Positions 8,136 through 17,748 of a stretch of DNA of 64,000 nt are shown here, in pieces (positions within the stretch are counted from its first letter, which is position 1; every line of letters begins with the position of its first letter). The position numbers and the translations under genes were made by a program. The notes beneath the pieces are model-generated. The model was not told the DNA's origin and made no database searches. It saw only the letters and a program-made list of their open reading frames with translations. This DNA is from an uncultured Muriicola sp. (GTDB taxonomy: Bacteria; Bacteroidota; Bacteroidia; Flavobacteriales; Flavobacteriaceae): the NCBI RefSeq assembly GCF_947258935.1, contig NZ_CAMYKH010000002.1, positions 1 to 64,000 on the forward strand, written 5' to 3'.

Positions 8136-8535
8136 CTTCTACTATGGTTTGAATCTGTTATTTGGTAAACGACAGCAATTTAATGAAACATTGAGATAAG
8201 GGTCCCCTTCGGAAATTTTTATATTTCCACAGAGACCCAAATCAACCCAACCAACTATCGTAACGTTCATCAAATTCTTTAATCGTTTTCACTGTAAGCA
8301 TTTAGTAGGTTTTCCCGAGATCTGCATAGTACTTGTAAGGGGATACAGGTACTTGCAGAGAGGGTGCCAAATAAAAAAGGCAAGTTCACGATTGTATGTT
8401 TTAAAAAGAACAAGTAATGATTCACATACTTAAGACACCATAATTTTTAAAAGGTCACTATTCGGATCAAAATCTATAAGAAATTATGACAGTTTAGGAG
8501 CCGTTTTAAGGAACAAATTTTGTGGTTTAAAAGAC

Positions 8536-8568
8536 ATGCCGTCTGCTCTGCCCCCTGCGGACAGGCAT
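8536..8568. repeat. Imperfect GC-rich palindrome
   Basis: ATGCCGTCTGC pairs imperfectly with GCGGACAGGCAT around a CTCTGCCCCCT loop, in an otherwise AT-rich region. Its GC-rich character differs from the surroundings and recalls dispersed palindromic (REP-like) elements common in Bacteroidota. Confidence 0.5.
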
Positions 8569-8600
8569 CCTATCCATTTAATGGAACTTGTATTTTTTTG

Positions 8601-8690
8601 TCAACTTTTTTATGTTGATAAATTATTAAATAACTGATAATCAGTAGTTTTAACCTTATTCTTTGTACACTTTATGATTTTTATCATAAA
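8601..8690 (+). promoter_or_regulatory. Cluster of three inverted repeats upstream of nrdJ
   Basis: Three inverted repeats lie within 90 bp. TCAAC/GTTGA is at 8601-8618, the 13-bp palindrome ACTGATAATCAGT at 8633-8645, and TTTATGAT-tttt-ATCATAAA (perfect 8-bp arms) at 8671-8690. They lie 70-160 bp ahead of the nrdJ start. A weak promoter-like string (ATTCTTTG, 8658-8665) lies between the second and third. They could be operators or leader hairpins; none matches the NrdR box I know. Confidence 0.45.
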
Positions 8691-8757
8691 ATAGTTCTTT
8701 TCTTTTTGTCTAATTTTAGAGCAGAATTACAACCTAATAAATCATACTCTTCTATAA

Positions 8758-11310
8758 ATGCAAACAACTACTTCCTCAAATCCCACTACAACATACACCC
8801 AGGATGAAGCTTTTGAAGCTTCGCTGATCTATTTTAAAGGCGATGATCTGGCCGCCCGTGTATGGGTAAACAAATATGCCCTGAAAGATTCTGACGGAAA
8901 CATCTATGAACGTACGCCAGACGATATGCACCGCAGGATCGCTCGCGAAATTGCGAGGATCGAGGTCAAGTATCCAAATCCGATGAAGGAAGAGGAAGTT
9001 TTTGATCTCATAAAGAACTTCAAATACATAGTCCCTCAGGGTAGCCCGATGGCGGGTATTGGCAACCCGTTTCAAATTGCCTCGCTTTCCAATTGCTTTG
9101 TGATAGGAACGGATGGGAAATCTGATTCCTATGGCGGTATCCTGAAGATAGACCAGGAACAGGTGCAATTGATGAAACGCAGGGGAGGTGTGGGGCACGA
9201 TTTATCTCATATTCGACCCAAGGGCTCGCCGGTAAAAAATTCTGCCCTAACCTCTACGGGATTGGTGCCTTTTATGGAACGATATTCAAATTCTACGCGT
9301 GAGGTGGCACAAGATGGAAGAAGGGGAGCCTTAATGCTATCCGTATCTATCAACCATCCCGATGCTGAGAATTTTATAGATGCCAAAATGGAACAGGGTA
9401 AAGTAACGGGCGCCAATGTTTCCGTTCGCATGGACGATGCTTTTATGAAAGCTGTTGAAAATGATGGCACCTACACCCAAAAATTCCCGATCCATAGTGC
9501 TGATCCAAAATTTAAGAAGGAGATAAAAGCGTCTGAACTATGGGGTAAAATTGTCCATAACGCCTGGAAATCGGCTGAACCGGGAATTTTGTTCTGGGAC
9601 ACCATAATCAATGAATCGGTACCAGACTGCTATGCAGATCTGGGCTATAAAACGGTCTCAACCAATCCTTGTGGCGAGATCCCTCTTTGCCCCTATGATT
9701 CTTGCCGCTTGCTGGCCATCAATCTTTTGTCTTATGTAGATGCGCCTTTTACAGATAAAGCTGCCTTTAATTTTCCGCTCTTTAAAAAACACGTAGCGGT
9801 AGCACAGCGTATTATGGACGATATCATAGACCTGGAGCTCGAAAAAGTGGACGGCATCCTAAAGAAAATTGCCGACGACCCGGAATTGGAAGACACCAAA
9901 ATGGTGGAATATAACCTTTGGCAGAACATAAAGAAAAAAGCACAGGAAGGCCGCCGTACCGGCATTGGCATCACGGCAGAAGGCGATATGCTGGCGGCAT
10001 TAGGTATGCGTTATGGCAGTGAAAAAGCAAACAGTTTTTCCATCGAGGTGCATAAGACCCTGGCCATTGAGGCTTACAGGGCATCCGTGCATACGGCACG
10101 CGACAGAGGTGCGTTCGAAATATTTAACGCAGAACGGGAGAAGGAAAACCCGTTTATTCTCCGTTTAAAGGAAGCCGATGAAAAGCTGTATTATGAAATG
10201 CTGGAATACGGCAGACGAAATATTGCCCTGTTGACCATTGCACCTACAGGGACCACAAGTTTAATGACCCAGACCTCTTCTGGCATTGAACCCGTATTTC
10301 TTCCGGTGTATAAACGCAGACGAAAAGTTAACCCTAACGATAAGGAGGCCCGCGTAGACTTTGTAGATGAGGTGGGCGACTCCTGGGAAGAATACCTGGT
10401 GTTTCATCATCAGTTTAAGGCCTGGATGAATATCAAAGGCTATGACACCGATAAAAATTACACCCAGAATGAGATCAATGCTATTGTAAAAAAATCTCCT
10501 TATTACAAGGCTACTTCCAACGATGTAGATTGGCTGAGCAAGGTGCGATTGCAAGGGGCAGTACAAAAGTGGGTAGATCATTCCATAAGCGTTACTATAA
10601 ACCTCCCCAACGATGCTACAGAAGAACTGGTAGGAAAATTATATTTGGAAGCCTGGAAGGTGGGATGTAAAGGAGTTACAGTATACAGGGATGGATCCCG
10701 TTCTGGTGTACTGATCTCTAATGAGGATAACAAAGAGGACAAACAAGAAACCTTAACCTCAGTTCCTACCAAAAGACCACAGATCCTTGAGGCAGACGTG
10801 GTGCGTTTTCAGAACAACAAGGAAAAGTGGATCGCTTTTATAGGTCGTATAGACAGTAAACCCTACGAGATCTTCACTGGTCTGGCAGATGATGACGATG
10901 GTATTTTGATACCTCGCTGGGTAGATGAAGGGGTGATCATCAAGAACAGGGACGAAGACGGTAACTCGCGCTATGATTTTCAATACAAGAACACCCGGGG
11001 GTACAAGACCACTATTGAGGGTCTTTCCCATAAGTTTGATCCCGAATATTGGAACTATGCAAAACTGATATCGAGTACGCTGCGTCATGGGATGCCGATT
11101 GATAAAATTGTGGACCTCATCAACAGTCTGCACCTGGATAGCGAACAGATTAACACCTGGAAAAATGGCGTTGTACGTGCGTTAAAAAGATATGTGGCTG
11201 ATGGTGTGGCCGCCAAAGGTCAGAAATGCAGCAATTGCAAATCTACCAATTTGATCTACCAGGAAGGTTGCCTAACCTGCACGGACTGTGGTTCGTCTAA
11301 ATGTGGTTAA
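8758..11310 (+). CDS. nrdJ: Adenosylcobalamin-dependent (class II) ribonucleotide reductase
   Basis: This enzyme reduces ribonucleotides to deoxyribonucleotides using a radical generated from adenosylcobalamin, so it needs B12 and works with or without oxygen. The 850-aa length and sequence are typical. An early SLSNCFV segment carries the first active-site Cys, RRGGVGHDLSHIRPKG marks the barrel, and NPCGEIPLCPYDSCRL (about 302-317) carries further redox Cys and the catalytic Glu. LLTIAPTGTTSLMTQTSSGIEP is a conserved late barrel motif. The C-terminus ends in a Cys-rich tail (CSNC...CLTCTDCGSSKCG) of the kind that re-reduces the active site. It is a single gene with inverted repeats in its upstream region. 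Confidence 0.97.
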   Translation: MQTTTSSNPTTTYTQDEAFEASLIYFKGDDLAARVWVNKYALKDSDGNIYERTPDDMHRRIAREIARIEVKYPNPMKEEEVFDLIKNFKYIVPQGSPMAGIGNPFQIASLSNCFVIGTDGKSDSYGGILKIDQEQVQLMKRRGGVGHDLSHIRPKGSPVKNSALTSTGLVPFMERYSNSTREVAQDGRRGALMLSVSINHPDAENFIDAKMEQGKVTGANVSVRMDDAFMKAVENDGTYTQKFPIHSADPKFKKEIKASELWGKIVHNAWKSAEPGILFWDTIINESVPDCYADLGYKTVSTNPCGEIPLCPYDSCRLLAINLLSYVDAPFTDKAAFNFPLFKKHVAVAQRIMDDIIDLELEKVDGILKKIADDPELEDTKMVEYNLWQNIKKKAQEGRRTGIGITAEGDMLAALGMRYGSEKANSFSIEVHKTLAIEAYRASVHTARDRGAFEIFNAEREKENPFILRLKEADEKLYYEMLEYGRRNIALLTIAPTGTTSLMTQTSSGIEPVFLPVYKRRRKVNPNDKEARVDFVDEVGDSWEEYLVFHHQFKAWMNIKGYDTDKNYTQNEINAIVKKSPYYKATSNDVDWLSKVRLQGAVQKWVDHSISVTINLPNDATEELVGKLYLEAWKVGCKGVTVYRDGSRSGVLISNEDNKEDKQETLTSVPTKRPQILEADVVRFQNNKEKWIAFIGRIDSKPYEIFTGLADDDDGILIPRWVDEGVIIKNRDEDGNSRYDFQYKNTRGYKTTIEGLSHKFDPEYWNYAKLISSTLRHGMPIDKIVDLINSLHLDSEQINTWKNGVVRALKRYVADGVAAKGQKCSNCKSTNLIYQEGCLTCTDCGSSKCG

Positions 11311-11407
11311 GGAGGGCCTATGTTCTCCGATTCTCAGTAGAACCTGGAAGGTCTTTACCTAGCTATTGTTTGTTCTTTATTTCCGTTTGTGACGATGGCT
11401 ATCGCTA

Positions 11408-13933
11408 CTATCGGGATGATATATGTGATCTAAACTTGTTGTACAAAAAGGAAATTAGCAACAACAAGATGCCCAGAGAGACAAAGACCACCGTTTTTGA
11501 CAGTGTGGAAAGGTCTACCAGATCGTAGAAGAACAGTTTTAAAAGCGTGATACCAAACAGTACTATAGCCGCTACCCTAAGGTGTTTTTTGCCCTTCCAG
11601 ATCCCAAATGCGCTAAGGCCAAGGGCATAGACACCCCAGAAAATAGTAAGCCCCAATTTATAGGAATCCTGTGCCCCGGACAGATCTAACCAGTGGATGA
11701 GTTCACTGCTGGCTGTCCATAGAATAACTACACTTAGGATCAGATCGAAGGGGATGGCATACTGCACTTTTGTATAGTGTTGTTTTAGATGTCTGGATGC
11801 CACTACAAGCAAGGCAGTTACAAAGGCATAAGCCAGATAACGGATGCCCAGATAGAACCAGCCGCCGGTAAAACCTTCTGTCAAATATTTATCCCGCAGT
11901 TCACTGAGTTCATACAGCCCTACGGTTAAGAAGAACAGCAGGCCAAGAGCTCCCAGGCACAAACTTAGGATACCTATTATCTTGCTTTTTATCTTGCCAT
12001 CATTGACCATCAAAAGCAGGGTGGTATAACCCACAAAATACAACATACCCCATACGGTTTTAAAGGAGAGGAAGTCGTAGTTATACTCTTTGCCATACGA
12101 ACCCGGAGTGATCTCCGTAGCAGAATCCTGAAACAGACCATCCCAGTAATAAGAAATTTCATGGGCGAAGGTAAAATAAAGTACAAGTAATAGCATGCCC
12201 GAAAGGCCCACCGATACAGCGGAAGCTGCAGTTTTATCATTCGCAAAGGCGACAGCATACTTTTTGTCATAGTGCAGGTAATTGATACCACCCAAGACCC
12301 CGCTAAAGAGAAGGGAGCTTAAAAAAGTAACATTAAGAAGCGATGGGAAGCGAGTTACTTCCTCCAAAAGGTACACATCATAATAGGTCTCGCTCCAATC
12401 CTGGAGGATGCTGAAAAAGGCAAGCACGAGCACAGGATAGGCAATTTTTTCATAAATGGGCACCTGTTTGGTTCTCCCAATCCAGAACAGCAAAGCCGCT
12501 TCCCCAAGCCATAACAGCGTTACCCAATTCCCGTCTAATTGCACAGGAATAGTGAGCGTAACAAAGACAAGGAACATCCCTGAAACCAGGTAGAAAATAG
12601 GCTTATCTACCCCCTTTTGTTGATAGATCACCAAGCCCACCACTCCATGCACCAGCGCATGGAAAAGGGTATATAATCCAAGATAGGATTCCCATTCCGG
12701 CATATCTTTTATGAGGCTATAGCCCAGGCCATAGAACACAAAGGAATTAGCCAGGACCAGGACAATATCGAGCACCTCATAGGGCTCTTTTTTTATGAGT
12801 TTATAGCCTAGAAAAGTGAGATAGAAGAGGACAAAAAAGACAAAGCCAAAGCCTAACAGTATGCTGAAATGCTCAGGAGCCTCATAGCTGGTCTCATACC
12901 AGCTAAGGACGATGAGCCAGGTGACAAAGAACGCGACCAGGTACAGGGGCTTCCAGTATTTTTTGAACGCCACTACCAAAATACCCACATTGATGATTGT
13001 CATATAGCTAAAAAGCACCAGAACCTGCCCTTTCCCCTCACTCAATAAAAATGGGATACAATAGGCACCTACCAGCCCAATATGAGCTATAAACTGTTTG
13101 TTGTAATTAAGGGCCGCCCCTACTGCGGCAATGGTAACGAGCACCATCAAGGCAAAGGCAGTGACGGGAGAAAGCATGTCATAAAAAGAGTAGGCGGCAA
13201 AGGTCATAAAATAGAAGATGGCCATGGCCCCACTGACGAGAACGGCACTAAAATTCTCATATTTTTGCTTTAGCCTTTGGCTTAATACCAACAGGGCTGC
13301 GCCTATGGTATAGCCCATGATAATGCGTACAACCGGACTGATCAGATCATTGTCTATGGAGTATTTGGCGCCAATTCCTACACCAATGACCAGCACCGCA
13401 ATACCGATCTTACTGATAAGGTTTTCCCCTATGTATTTTTCTAAGTCGACCACCGGTTTTTTAGGGGCTGTTGGCTGAGGCGCTGAGGTGCTTTGCATGG
13501 CGGGGGCTGCCATTTCCGGAGCGGATGTTTCATAAAACCCTTCCCCTATTGGGAGTGTGGCCCAAAGGAGCACATAGACCAATACGCCAATGCAGAATAG
13601 CAGGGCAAAAAGTACCCAAAGCAGTCGCATTAACGCAAGGTTCATCCCATATTTTTGGGCCATCCCGGAACAGACACCCCCTATAATCTTATTGTCCTGA
13701 ACGCGGACTAATTTGGAAGGAGCAGGGGCGGTCTTAACAGCCTTAGTTTCCTGTTTTACTTCACTTGGCGCCTGGGGAGTTTCCTGTACAGGGGCTGGGG
13801 CATGGGGAGCATTTTTAAGTTGGTTGATCTCCTCCCGCAGCTGGGTTATCTCCTCGGCAAAATGCCCGTGTACCTTTTCAAGGACGGCTAATTTTTCTAA
13901 GAGTTGATCTATTTTTTGTTGGTTGTCCTCCAT
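11408..13933 (-). CDS. PspC domain-DUF2339 fusion membrane protein
   Basis: An 841-aa protein with four parts. A coiled coil (about residues 5-41, KIDQLLEKLAVLEK...ITQLREEINQL) is followed by a Pro/Ala-rich linker. A PspC domain follows (about 73-131, RVQDNKIIGGVCSGMAQKYGMN then a transmembrane helix ending WATLPIG). From about 165 to the end is a DUF2339 multi-pass region of more than 20 helices (LISKIGIAVLVIGVGIGAKYSIDNDLIS). PspC proteins are linked to envelope stress; DUF2339 has no known role. The ATG at 13933 follows an AT-rich leader. It converges on nrdJ. Confidence 0.85.
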   Translation of the reverse strand: MEDNQQKIDQLLEKLAVLEKVHGHFAEEITQLREEINQLKNAPHAPAPVQETPQAPSEVKQETKAVKTAPAPSKLVRVQDNKIIGGVCSGMAQKYGMNLALMRLLWVLFALLFCIGVLVYVLLWATLPIGEGFYETSAPEMAAPAMQSTSAPQPTAPKKPVVDLEKYIGENLISKIGIAVLVIGVGIGAKYSIDNDLISPVVRIIMGYTIGAALLVLSQRLKQKYENFSAVLVSGAMAIFYFMTFAAYSFYDMLSPVTAFALMVLVTIAAVGAALNYNKQFIAHIGLVGAYCIPFLLSEGKGQVLVLFSYMTIINVGILVVAFKKYWKPLYLVAFFVTWLIVLSWYETSYEAPEHFSILLGFGFVFFVLFYLTFLGYKLIKKEPYEVLDIVLVLANSFVFYGLGYSLIKDMPEWESYLGLYTLFHALVHGVVGLVIYQQKGVDKPIFYLVSGMFLVFVTLTIPVQLDGNWVTLLWLGEAALLFWIGRTKQVPIYEKIAYPVLVLAFFSILQDWSETYYDVYLLEEVTRFPSLLNVTFLSSLLFSGVLGGINYLHYDKKYAVAFANDKTAASAVSVGLSGMLLLVLYFTFAHEISYYWDGLFQDSATEITPGSYGKEYNYDFLSFKTVWGMLYFVGYTTLLLMVNDGKIKSKIIGILSLCLGALGLLFFLTVGLYELSELRDKYLTEGFTGGWFYLGIRYLAYAFVTALLVVASRHLKQHYTKVQYAIPFDLILSVVILWTASSELIHWLDLSGAQDSYKLGLTIFWGVYALGLSAFGIWKGKKHLRVAAIVLFGITLLKLFFYDLVDLSTLSKTVVFVSLGILLLLISFLYNKFRSHISSR

Positions 13934-14093
13934 GGATTTGAATCAAAAACTTCCGGAGTTTGTACAGGCCTGCGGAATTTTTATTTTACCTAAAGATAGG
14001 CCTTACCGAAACATTAGAAGGCTTATATTTTTTTGAAATACTTTTTATGGAAAAAAGAAAGGGTAAATATCACTAGCTTAAATACCATCCCGA

Positions 14094-14121
14094 TCCCGAT
14101 AGCTCCCCATATTTATCGGGA
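14094..14121. repeat. Inverted repeat TCCCGATA/TATCGGGA
   Basis: Perfect 8-bp arms flank a 12-nt spacer in the 279-bp gap between the DUF2339 and NTF2-like genes. A preceding CCCGAT suggests a degraded longer array. Similar short CCCGATA/TATCGGG palindromes recur between genes in Flavobacteriaceae; a related string (CTATCGCTACTATCGGGA) lies at about 11400-11417. Confidence 0.5.
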
Positions 14122-14212
14122 AGAGACGGGACATGATAGATATTTGTTGTTTTGATTTCCTAATTTAATTCGTAATTTATTGACTGTATACTAACCAAAT
14201 AAAAATACCAGT

Positions 14213-14725
14213 ATGAAAACAAAAATGATAGTTGCACTGATTATGGTTTTTTCGATTGTGATCACTGCATGCAAACAAAAAGAGGAAGAAGTTGAAGTAG
14301 TAAAAATTGATCTTTTAAACGATGAATTTCCAGAGGCCCAGCAAGCCGTTAAAATGACCATAGATAGCATTTCACAAAGTGTGCTGGATGGAGATATAGA
14401 CAAGCTGATCTCTTTTCATGCTTATAATGAAAAGTTCACTGAATTTAAAAATGGAGAAGTACGAAACAATGGAGCGGAAAATGAAGAATTTGAAAGAAAT
14501 ACATTTGGCTCAGTTACTGAAGTGTTGAAGTTTGATATGAATGATATGAAAATTGCTGTTTTTGGTGATGTGGCCAATGTTACGCTGCACTCAGATTTTC
14601 ATTTGCAATTTGGTGAAGATCTTGCCGTGGTGAACGAGCAAATGTCGTTGTTATTTCTCAAGACCAAGAATGGATGGAGGATAGTCCATGAACATCATTC
14701 ACCTTTAGTAAAAATGGAAGAGTAA
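14213..14725 (+). CDS. SnoaL/NTF2-like lipoprotein
   Basis: A 170-aa lipoprotein: N-terminal MKTKMIVALIMVFSIVITAC gives a lipobox (ITAC) with the lipidated Cys at position 20. The mature part looks like an NTF2-like cone fold. A first helix (AVKMTIDSISQSVLDGDIDKLISFHA) resembles the SnoaL domain that starts many ketosteroid-isomerase-like proteins. Strands at the end read DVANVTLHSDFHLQF and MSLLFLKTKNGWRIVHEHHSPL, the typical terminal WRIVHEHxS hairpin. The role is unknown; ligand binding or hydrolysis is possible. It is a single gene closed by a strong terminator. Confidence 0.75.
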   Translation: MKTKMIVALIMVFSIVITACKQKEEEVEVVKIDLLNDEFPEAQQAVKMTIDSISQSVLDGDIDKLISFHAYNEKFTEFKNGEVRNNGAENEEFERNTFGSVTEVLKFDMNDMKIAVFGDVANVTLHSDFHLQFGEDLAVVNEQMSLLFLKTKNGWRIVHEHHSPLVKMEE

Positions 14726-14749
14726 AGTGCACACAAAAGGAACTTTTAA

Positions 14750-14780
14750 AAAATCCAATCTAATCCTAGATTGGATTTTT
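14750..14780 (+). terminator. Rho-independent terminator after the NTF2-like gene
   Basis: A perfect 13-bp stem, AAAATCCAATCTA against TAGATTGGATTTT, with a 4-nt loop (ATCC), ends in a T run, 25 bp after the stop codon. The A-rich left arm makes it bidirectional in principle. Confidence 0.9.
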
Positions 14781-14856
14781 AAATTCACATGCTATCTAGT
14801 TATTTCACATAACCCTCAGAAATAGTATATTTAGAACTTACATCAAAACCTCTTTT

Positions 14857-17652
14857 ATGAAGCCATTATACTGTTTCCTCTTAGTCTTACTTAGCTTTTC
14901 TGTAAGTGCCCAAAAAAAAGTATTAGATCATCCCGATCTGGCACTTTGGAATTCTATAGAGACACCGGCGATTGCGCCCAACGGGGCCTATGTGTTATAC
15001 AGTCTGGAACAAGGGGAGAAAGATCAGTTCCTTCACTTGAAAGACGCTTCAGGGAAGGAGTTGTTATCCTATGAGCGGGCCTCCAAAGGGGCCTTTACCT
15101 ATGATTCCAAACATGCCGTTTTTACCATCTCCGCCTGGAAAGACAGTGTGCTGGCTATGAAACGCAAAAAGGTAAAAAAAAAGGACATGCCTAAGGATAG
15201 CCTGGGGATCTATCATCTTACCACCGGTCAACTGGAGAGAATTGGCAATATAAAGAGCTACAAGATCCCGGAAAAATGGAGTGGCTACCTAGCGTACCAA
15301 TTAGAAGAGATTGAAGCTAAAAAAGACACTACTCAAGATAGTTCGGACACTAAAAAGACCAAGAAAAAGAAAGAAAAAAAGGTCAGCAAAAAGAACGGCT
15401 ATCACCTCCTGGTAAGAGACATTGCCACTGAACAACAAGACACCTTTAAGTTTGTCACAGACTATACCTTCGCCAAAAGAGGAAAATCCCTGGCTTGGGC
15501 CACCACAGGGGAAAATGACTCGGCCAACGCCGCCGTCTACGTCCTTAATTTTGAGAAGGGCTCCCTTACCAAAGTACACGAGGCTAAAAAGGCTACCTAT
15601 GCCCAACTCAGCCTTAGCGAGACCGGGCAACATTTAGGATTTGTGGTAGATGCAGATACTACCAAGGTACAGCTTCGGCCCAGGGAACTCTATCACTGGC
15701 AACAAGGCATGGCCACCGCCGAAAAATTGGTGGATGGGCAAAGTCTTGGCAATGACCTACGGCCTTCAGCCACCGAGGAAGTGCACTTTTCCAAAGATGA
15801 AACCAAGCTCTATTTTGGCCTGGCCAAACCACCCATCATTAAAGATACCCTGCTAACCGAAGAAGAGATCGTTAACGTGGAGGTCTGGACCTATGACGAA
15901 CCCCGTCTCTATACCGTACAGGAACTGCAATTAAAGAATGATACGGTACAAGCATATACCACCGTCATCCATTTAAACAAAAAGAAGACGTTAACTCAAC
16001 TGGCAAATGCCACCTACCCGGATTTTCAACTTACAGATAAAGGCAATGCCAACACAGTCCTGTTGAGCAACCCAACCCCCTATGCGCTGGAAAGCCAATG
16101 GACGGGAGAACGTGCGCGCGACTATGCCCTGGTGGATCTCACCACCGGATCCCGTAAAAAAGTACTTACCAAATTGGCAGGGCGGGTAACCCTCAGCCCT
16201 AAAGGTGCCTATGTCTTTGGCTATAACAATGCGGATAGTCTCTGGTTTACCTACAACATCTCAAAGGACCAATACAGAGCCCTTACCAAAGGCGAACAAT
16301 TTTACGATGAGCTGCACGATTCCCCCTCATTTCCGTCCCCTTACGGTTTTGCGGGCTGGACAGAAAAGGACGGATCTTTATTGCTGTACGACCGCTATGA
16401 TATTTGGAAATTCGATCCTGCAACCGGCTCTTCAACCCGACTCACAAAAGGCCGGGAGACCAGAACCGTGTACCGCTATATACGACTAGACTGGGAAAAA
16501 GAGTACATAGATACCTCAGAAAAAGCTTTGCTCGAAACCTTTAACGAAACAGACAAAAGTAGTGGGTTTGCGGCCTTTGATTTTAAGAGCAATACCGTAC
16601 AACCCCTCCTCAATGGTCCCTACCGATATGGGTATCCTATAAAGTCGGCTCTGGCCAACAAACTCCTATTTACCCGCCAATCTTTTACGGAATTCCCGGA
16701 TCTCTGGGTAGCCGATATGGATCTAAAATCCCCTGCCAGGATCAGTACCGCTAATCCGCAGCAGGCAGATTATAACTGGGGTAGTATTGAATTGATAACC
16801 TGGACATCCCTGGATGGAATTGAACTGACAGGGTTGCTGGTAAAGCCGGAGGATTTTGACCCGTCTAAAAAGTATCCTATGCTGGTGAATTTCTATGAAA
16901 AAAGTGCGGATGGGCTGCACCGCCATCGGGCACCCACGGCAGGCAGGTCAACCATCAACTACAGTTTTTACGCCAGCAGGGGGTACCTTATTTTTAACCC
17001 GGATATACACTACCGTATAGGCTATCCCGGGGAAAGCGCCTATAACTGTGTGATCCCGGGCGTTACCTCTCTTATAGAAAAGGGGTTTGTAGACAAGGAG
17101 AATATTGGAGTACAAGGGCATAGCTGGGGCGGCTATCAGATCGCCTACCTGGTGACCAGGACAGACATTTTTAAGGCGGCCGAGGCCGGTGCTCCGGTTC
17201 CTAACATGATCAGTGCCTATGGGGGCATCAGATGGTGGACAGGCCTGAGCCGCCAATTTCAATATGAGCATACCCAGAGCCGTATAGGGGGCACCCCCTG
17301 GGAATACCCTACGCGATACCTGGAGAACTCGCCTATCTTTACTATGGATAAGATCAATACGCCCCTGCTCATTATGCATAACGATGCGGATGGACATGTG
17401 CCATGGTACCAGGGGATAGAATTCTTTGTGAGCCTGCGACGACTTGGAAAACCTTCCTGGTTCCTGAATTACAACGGGGAACCACACTGGCCCTTAAAAC
17501 TGCAGAACCGAAAAGACTTTACTATTAGAATGGCCCAGTTCTTTGACCATTATCTAAAAGGAGATCCCAAACCTCAATGGATGGAACGTGGGGTTCCGGC
17601 CATGGAAAAGGGGATCAACCAGGGATATGAATTGGTAGAGGAGGATAAGTAG
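14857..17652 (+). CDS. S9 family serine peptidase (prolyl oligopeptidase/acylaminoacyl-peptidase type), secreted
   Basis: A 931-aa exported peptidase. A signal peptide (MKPLYCFLLVLLSFSVSAQ) is followed by a long N-terminal beta-propeller region and a C-terminal alpha/beta-hydrolase domain (about 650-915). The catalytic triad can be placed as Ser756 in GHSWGGYQ, Asp845 in HNDADGHVPW and His877 in GEPHWPL. Such enzymes cleave short peptides or peptide N-termini, here probably in the periplasm. A Lys-rich insertion at about 149-186 (KKTKKKKEKKVSKKNG) sits in the propeller region and is probably a surface loop. The start is ATG 14857. A terminator follows directly. Confidence 0.92.
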   Translation: MKPLYCFLLVLLSFSVSAQKKVLDHPDLALWNSIETPAIAPNGAYVLYSLEQGEKDQFLHLKDASGKELLSYERASKGAFTYDSKHAVFTISAWKDSVLAMKRKKVKKKDMPKDSLGIYHLTTGQLERIGNIKSYKIPEKWSGYLAYQLEEIEAKKDTTQDSSDTKKTKKKKEKKVSKKNGYHLLVRDIATEQQDTFKFVTDYTFAKRGKSLAWATTGENDSANAAVYVLNFEKGSLTKVHEAKKATYAQLSLSETGQHLGFVVDADTTKVQLRPRELYHWQQGMATAEKLVDGQSLGNDLRPSATEEVHFSKDETKLYFGLAKPPIIKDTLLTEEEIVNVEVWTYDEPRLYTVQELQLKNDTVQAYTTVIHLNKKKTLTQLANATYPDFQLTDKGNANTVLLSNPTPYALESQWTGERARDYALVDLTTGSRKKVLTKLAGRVTLSPKGAYVFGYNNADSLWFTYNISKDQYRALTKGEQFYDELHDSPSFPSPYGFAGWTEKDGSLLLYDRYDIWKFDPATGSSTRLTKGRETRTVYRYIRLDWEKEYIDTSEKALLETFNETDKSSGFAAFDFKSNTVQPLLNGPYRYGYPIKSALANKLLFTRQSFTEFPDLWVADMDLKSPARISTANPQQADYNWGSIELITWTSLDGIELTGLLVKPEDFDPSKKYPMLVNFYEKSADGLHRHRAPTAGRSTINYSFYASRGYLIFNPDIHYRIGYPGESAYNCVIPGVTSLIEKGFVDKENIGVQGHSWGGYQIAYLVTRTDIFKAAEAGAPVPNMISAYGGIRWWTGLSRQFQYEHTQSRIGGTPWEYPTRYLENSPIFTMDKINTPLLIMHNDADGHVPWYQGIEFFVSLRRLGKPSWFLNYNGEPHWPLKLQNRKDFTIRMAQFFDHYLKGDPKPQWMERGVPAMEKGINQGYELVEEDK

Positions 17653-17677
17653 AACGTATAAAGTACGAGATCATAAA

Positions 17678-17707
17678 AAAATCCGACCTGTAGAAAGATC
17701 GGATTTT
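17678..17707 (+). terminator. Rho-independent terminator after the S9 peptidase
   Basis: Perfect 9-bp arms, AAAATCCGA against TCGGATTTT, with a 12-nt loop and flanking A and T runs, 25 bp after the stop codon. It also faces the small minus-strand gene at 17749 and could serve both directions. Confidence 0.85.
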
Positions 17708-17748
17708 ACTGTGTTGTAAATATTACAATGGTACTCAAAATTAACCTC

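Larger units (their letters stand above)
8136..8757. other. Intergenic region between the sigma factor and nrdJ
   Basis: No gene is seen. It contains an imperfect palindrome at 8536-8568 and three closely spaced inverted repeats at 8601-8690 ahead of nrdJ. I looked for a cobalamin riboswitch, expected for a B12-dependent enzyme, and did not recognise its conserved boxes. Confidence 0.5.

Noticed and set aside
8136-8757. Cobalamin riboswitch or NrdR boxes upstream of nrdJ
   Set aside because: I looked for the conserved cobalamin riboswitch segments and for a pair of NrdR-type palindromes and did not recognise either; only the three inverted repeats are clear.
11301-11528. 75-aa ORF overlapping the ends of nrdJ and the DUF2339 gene
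   Set aside because: It overlaps both real genes, is Cys/Tyr-rich and shows no family features.
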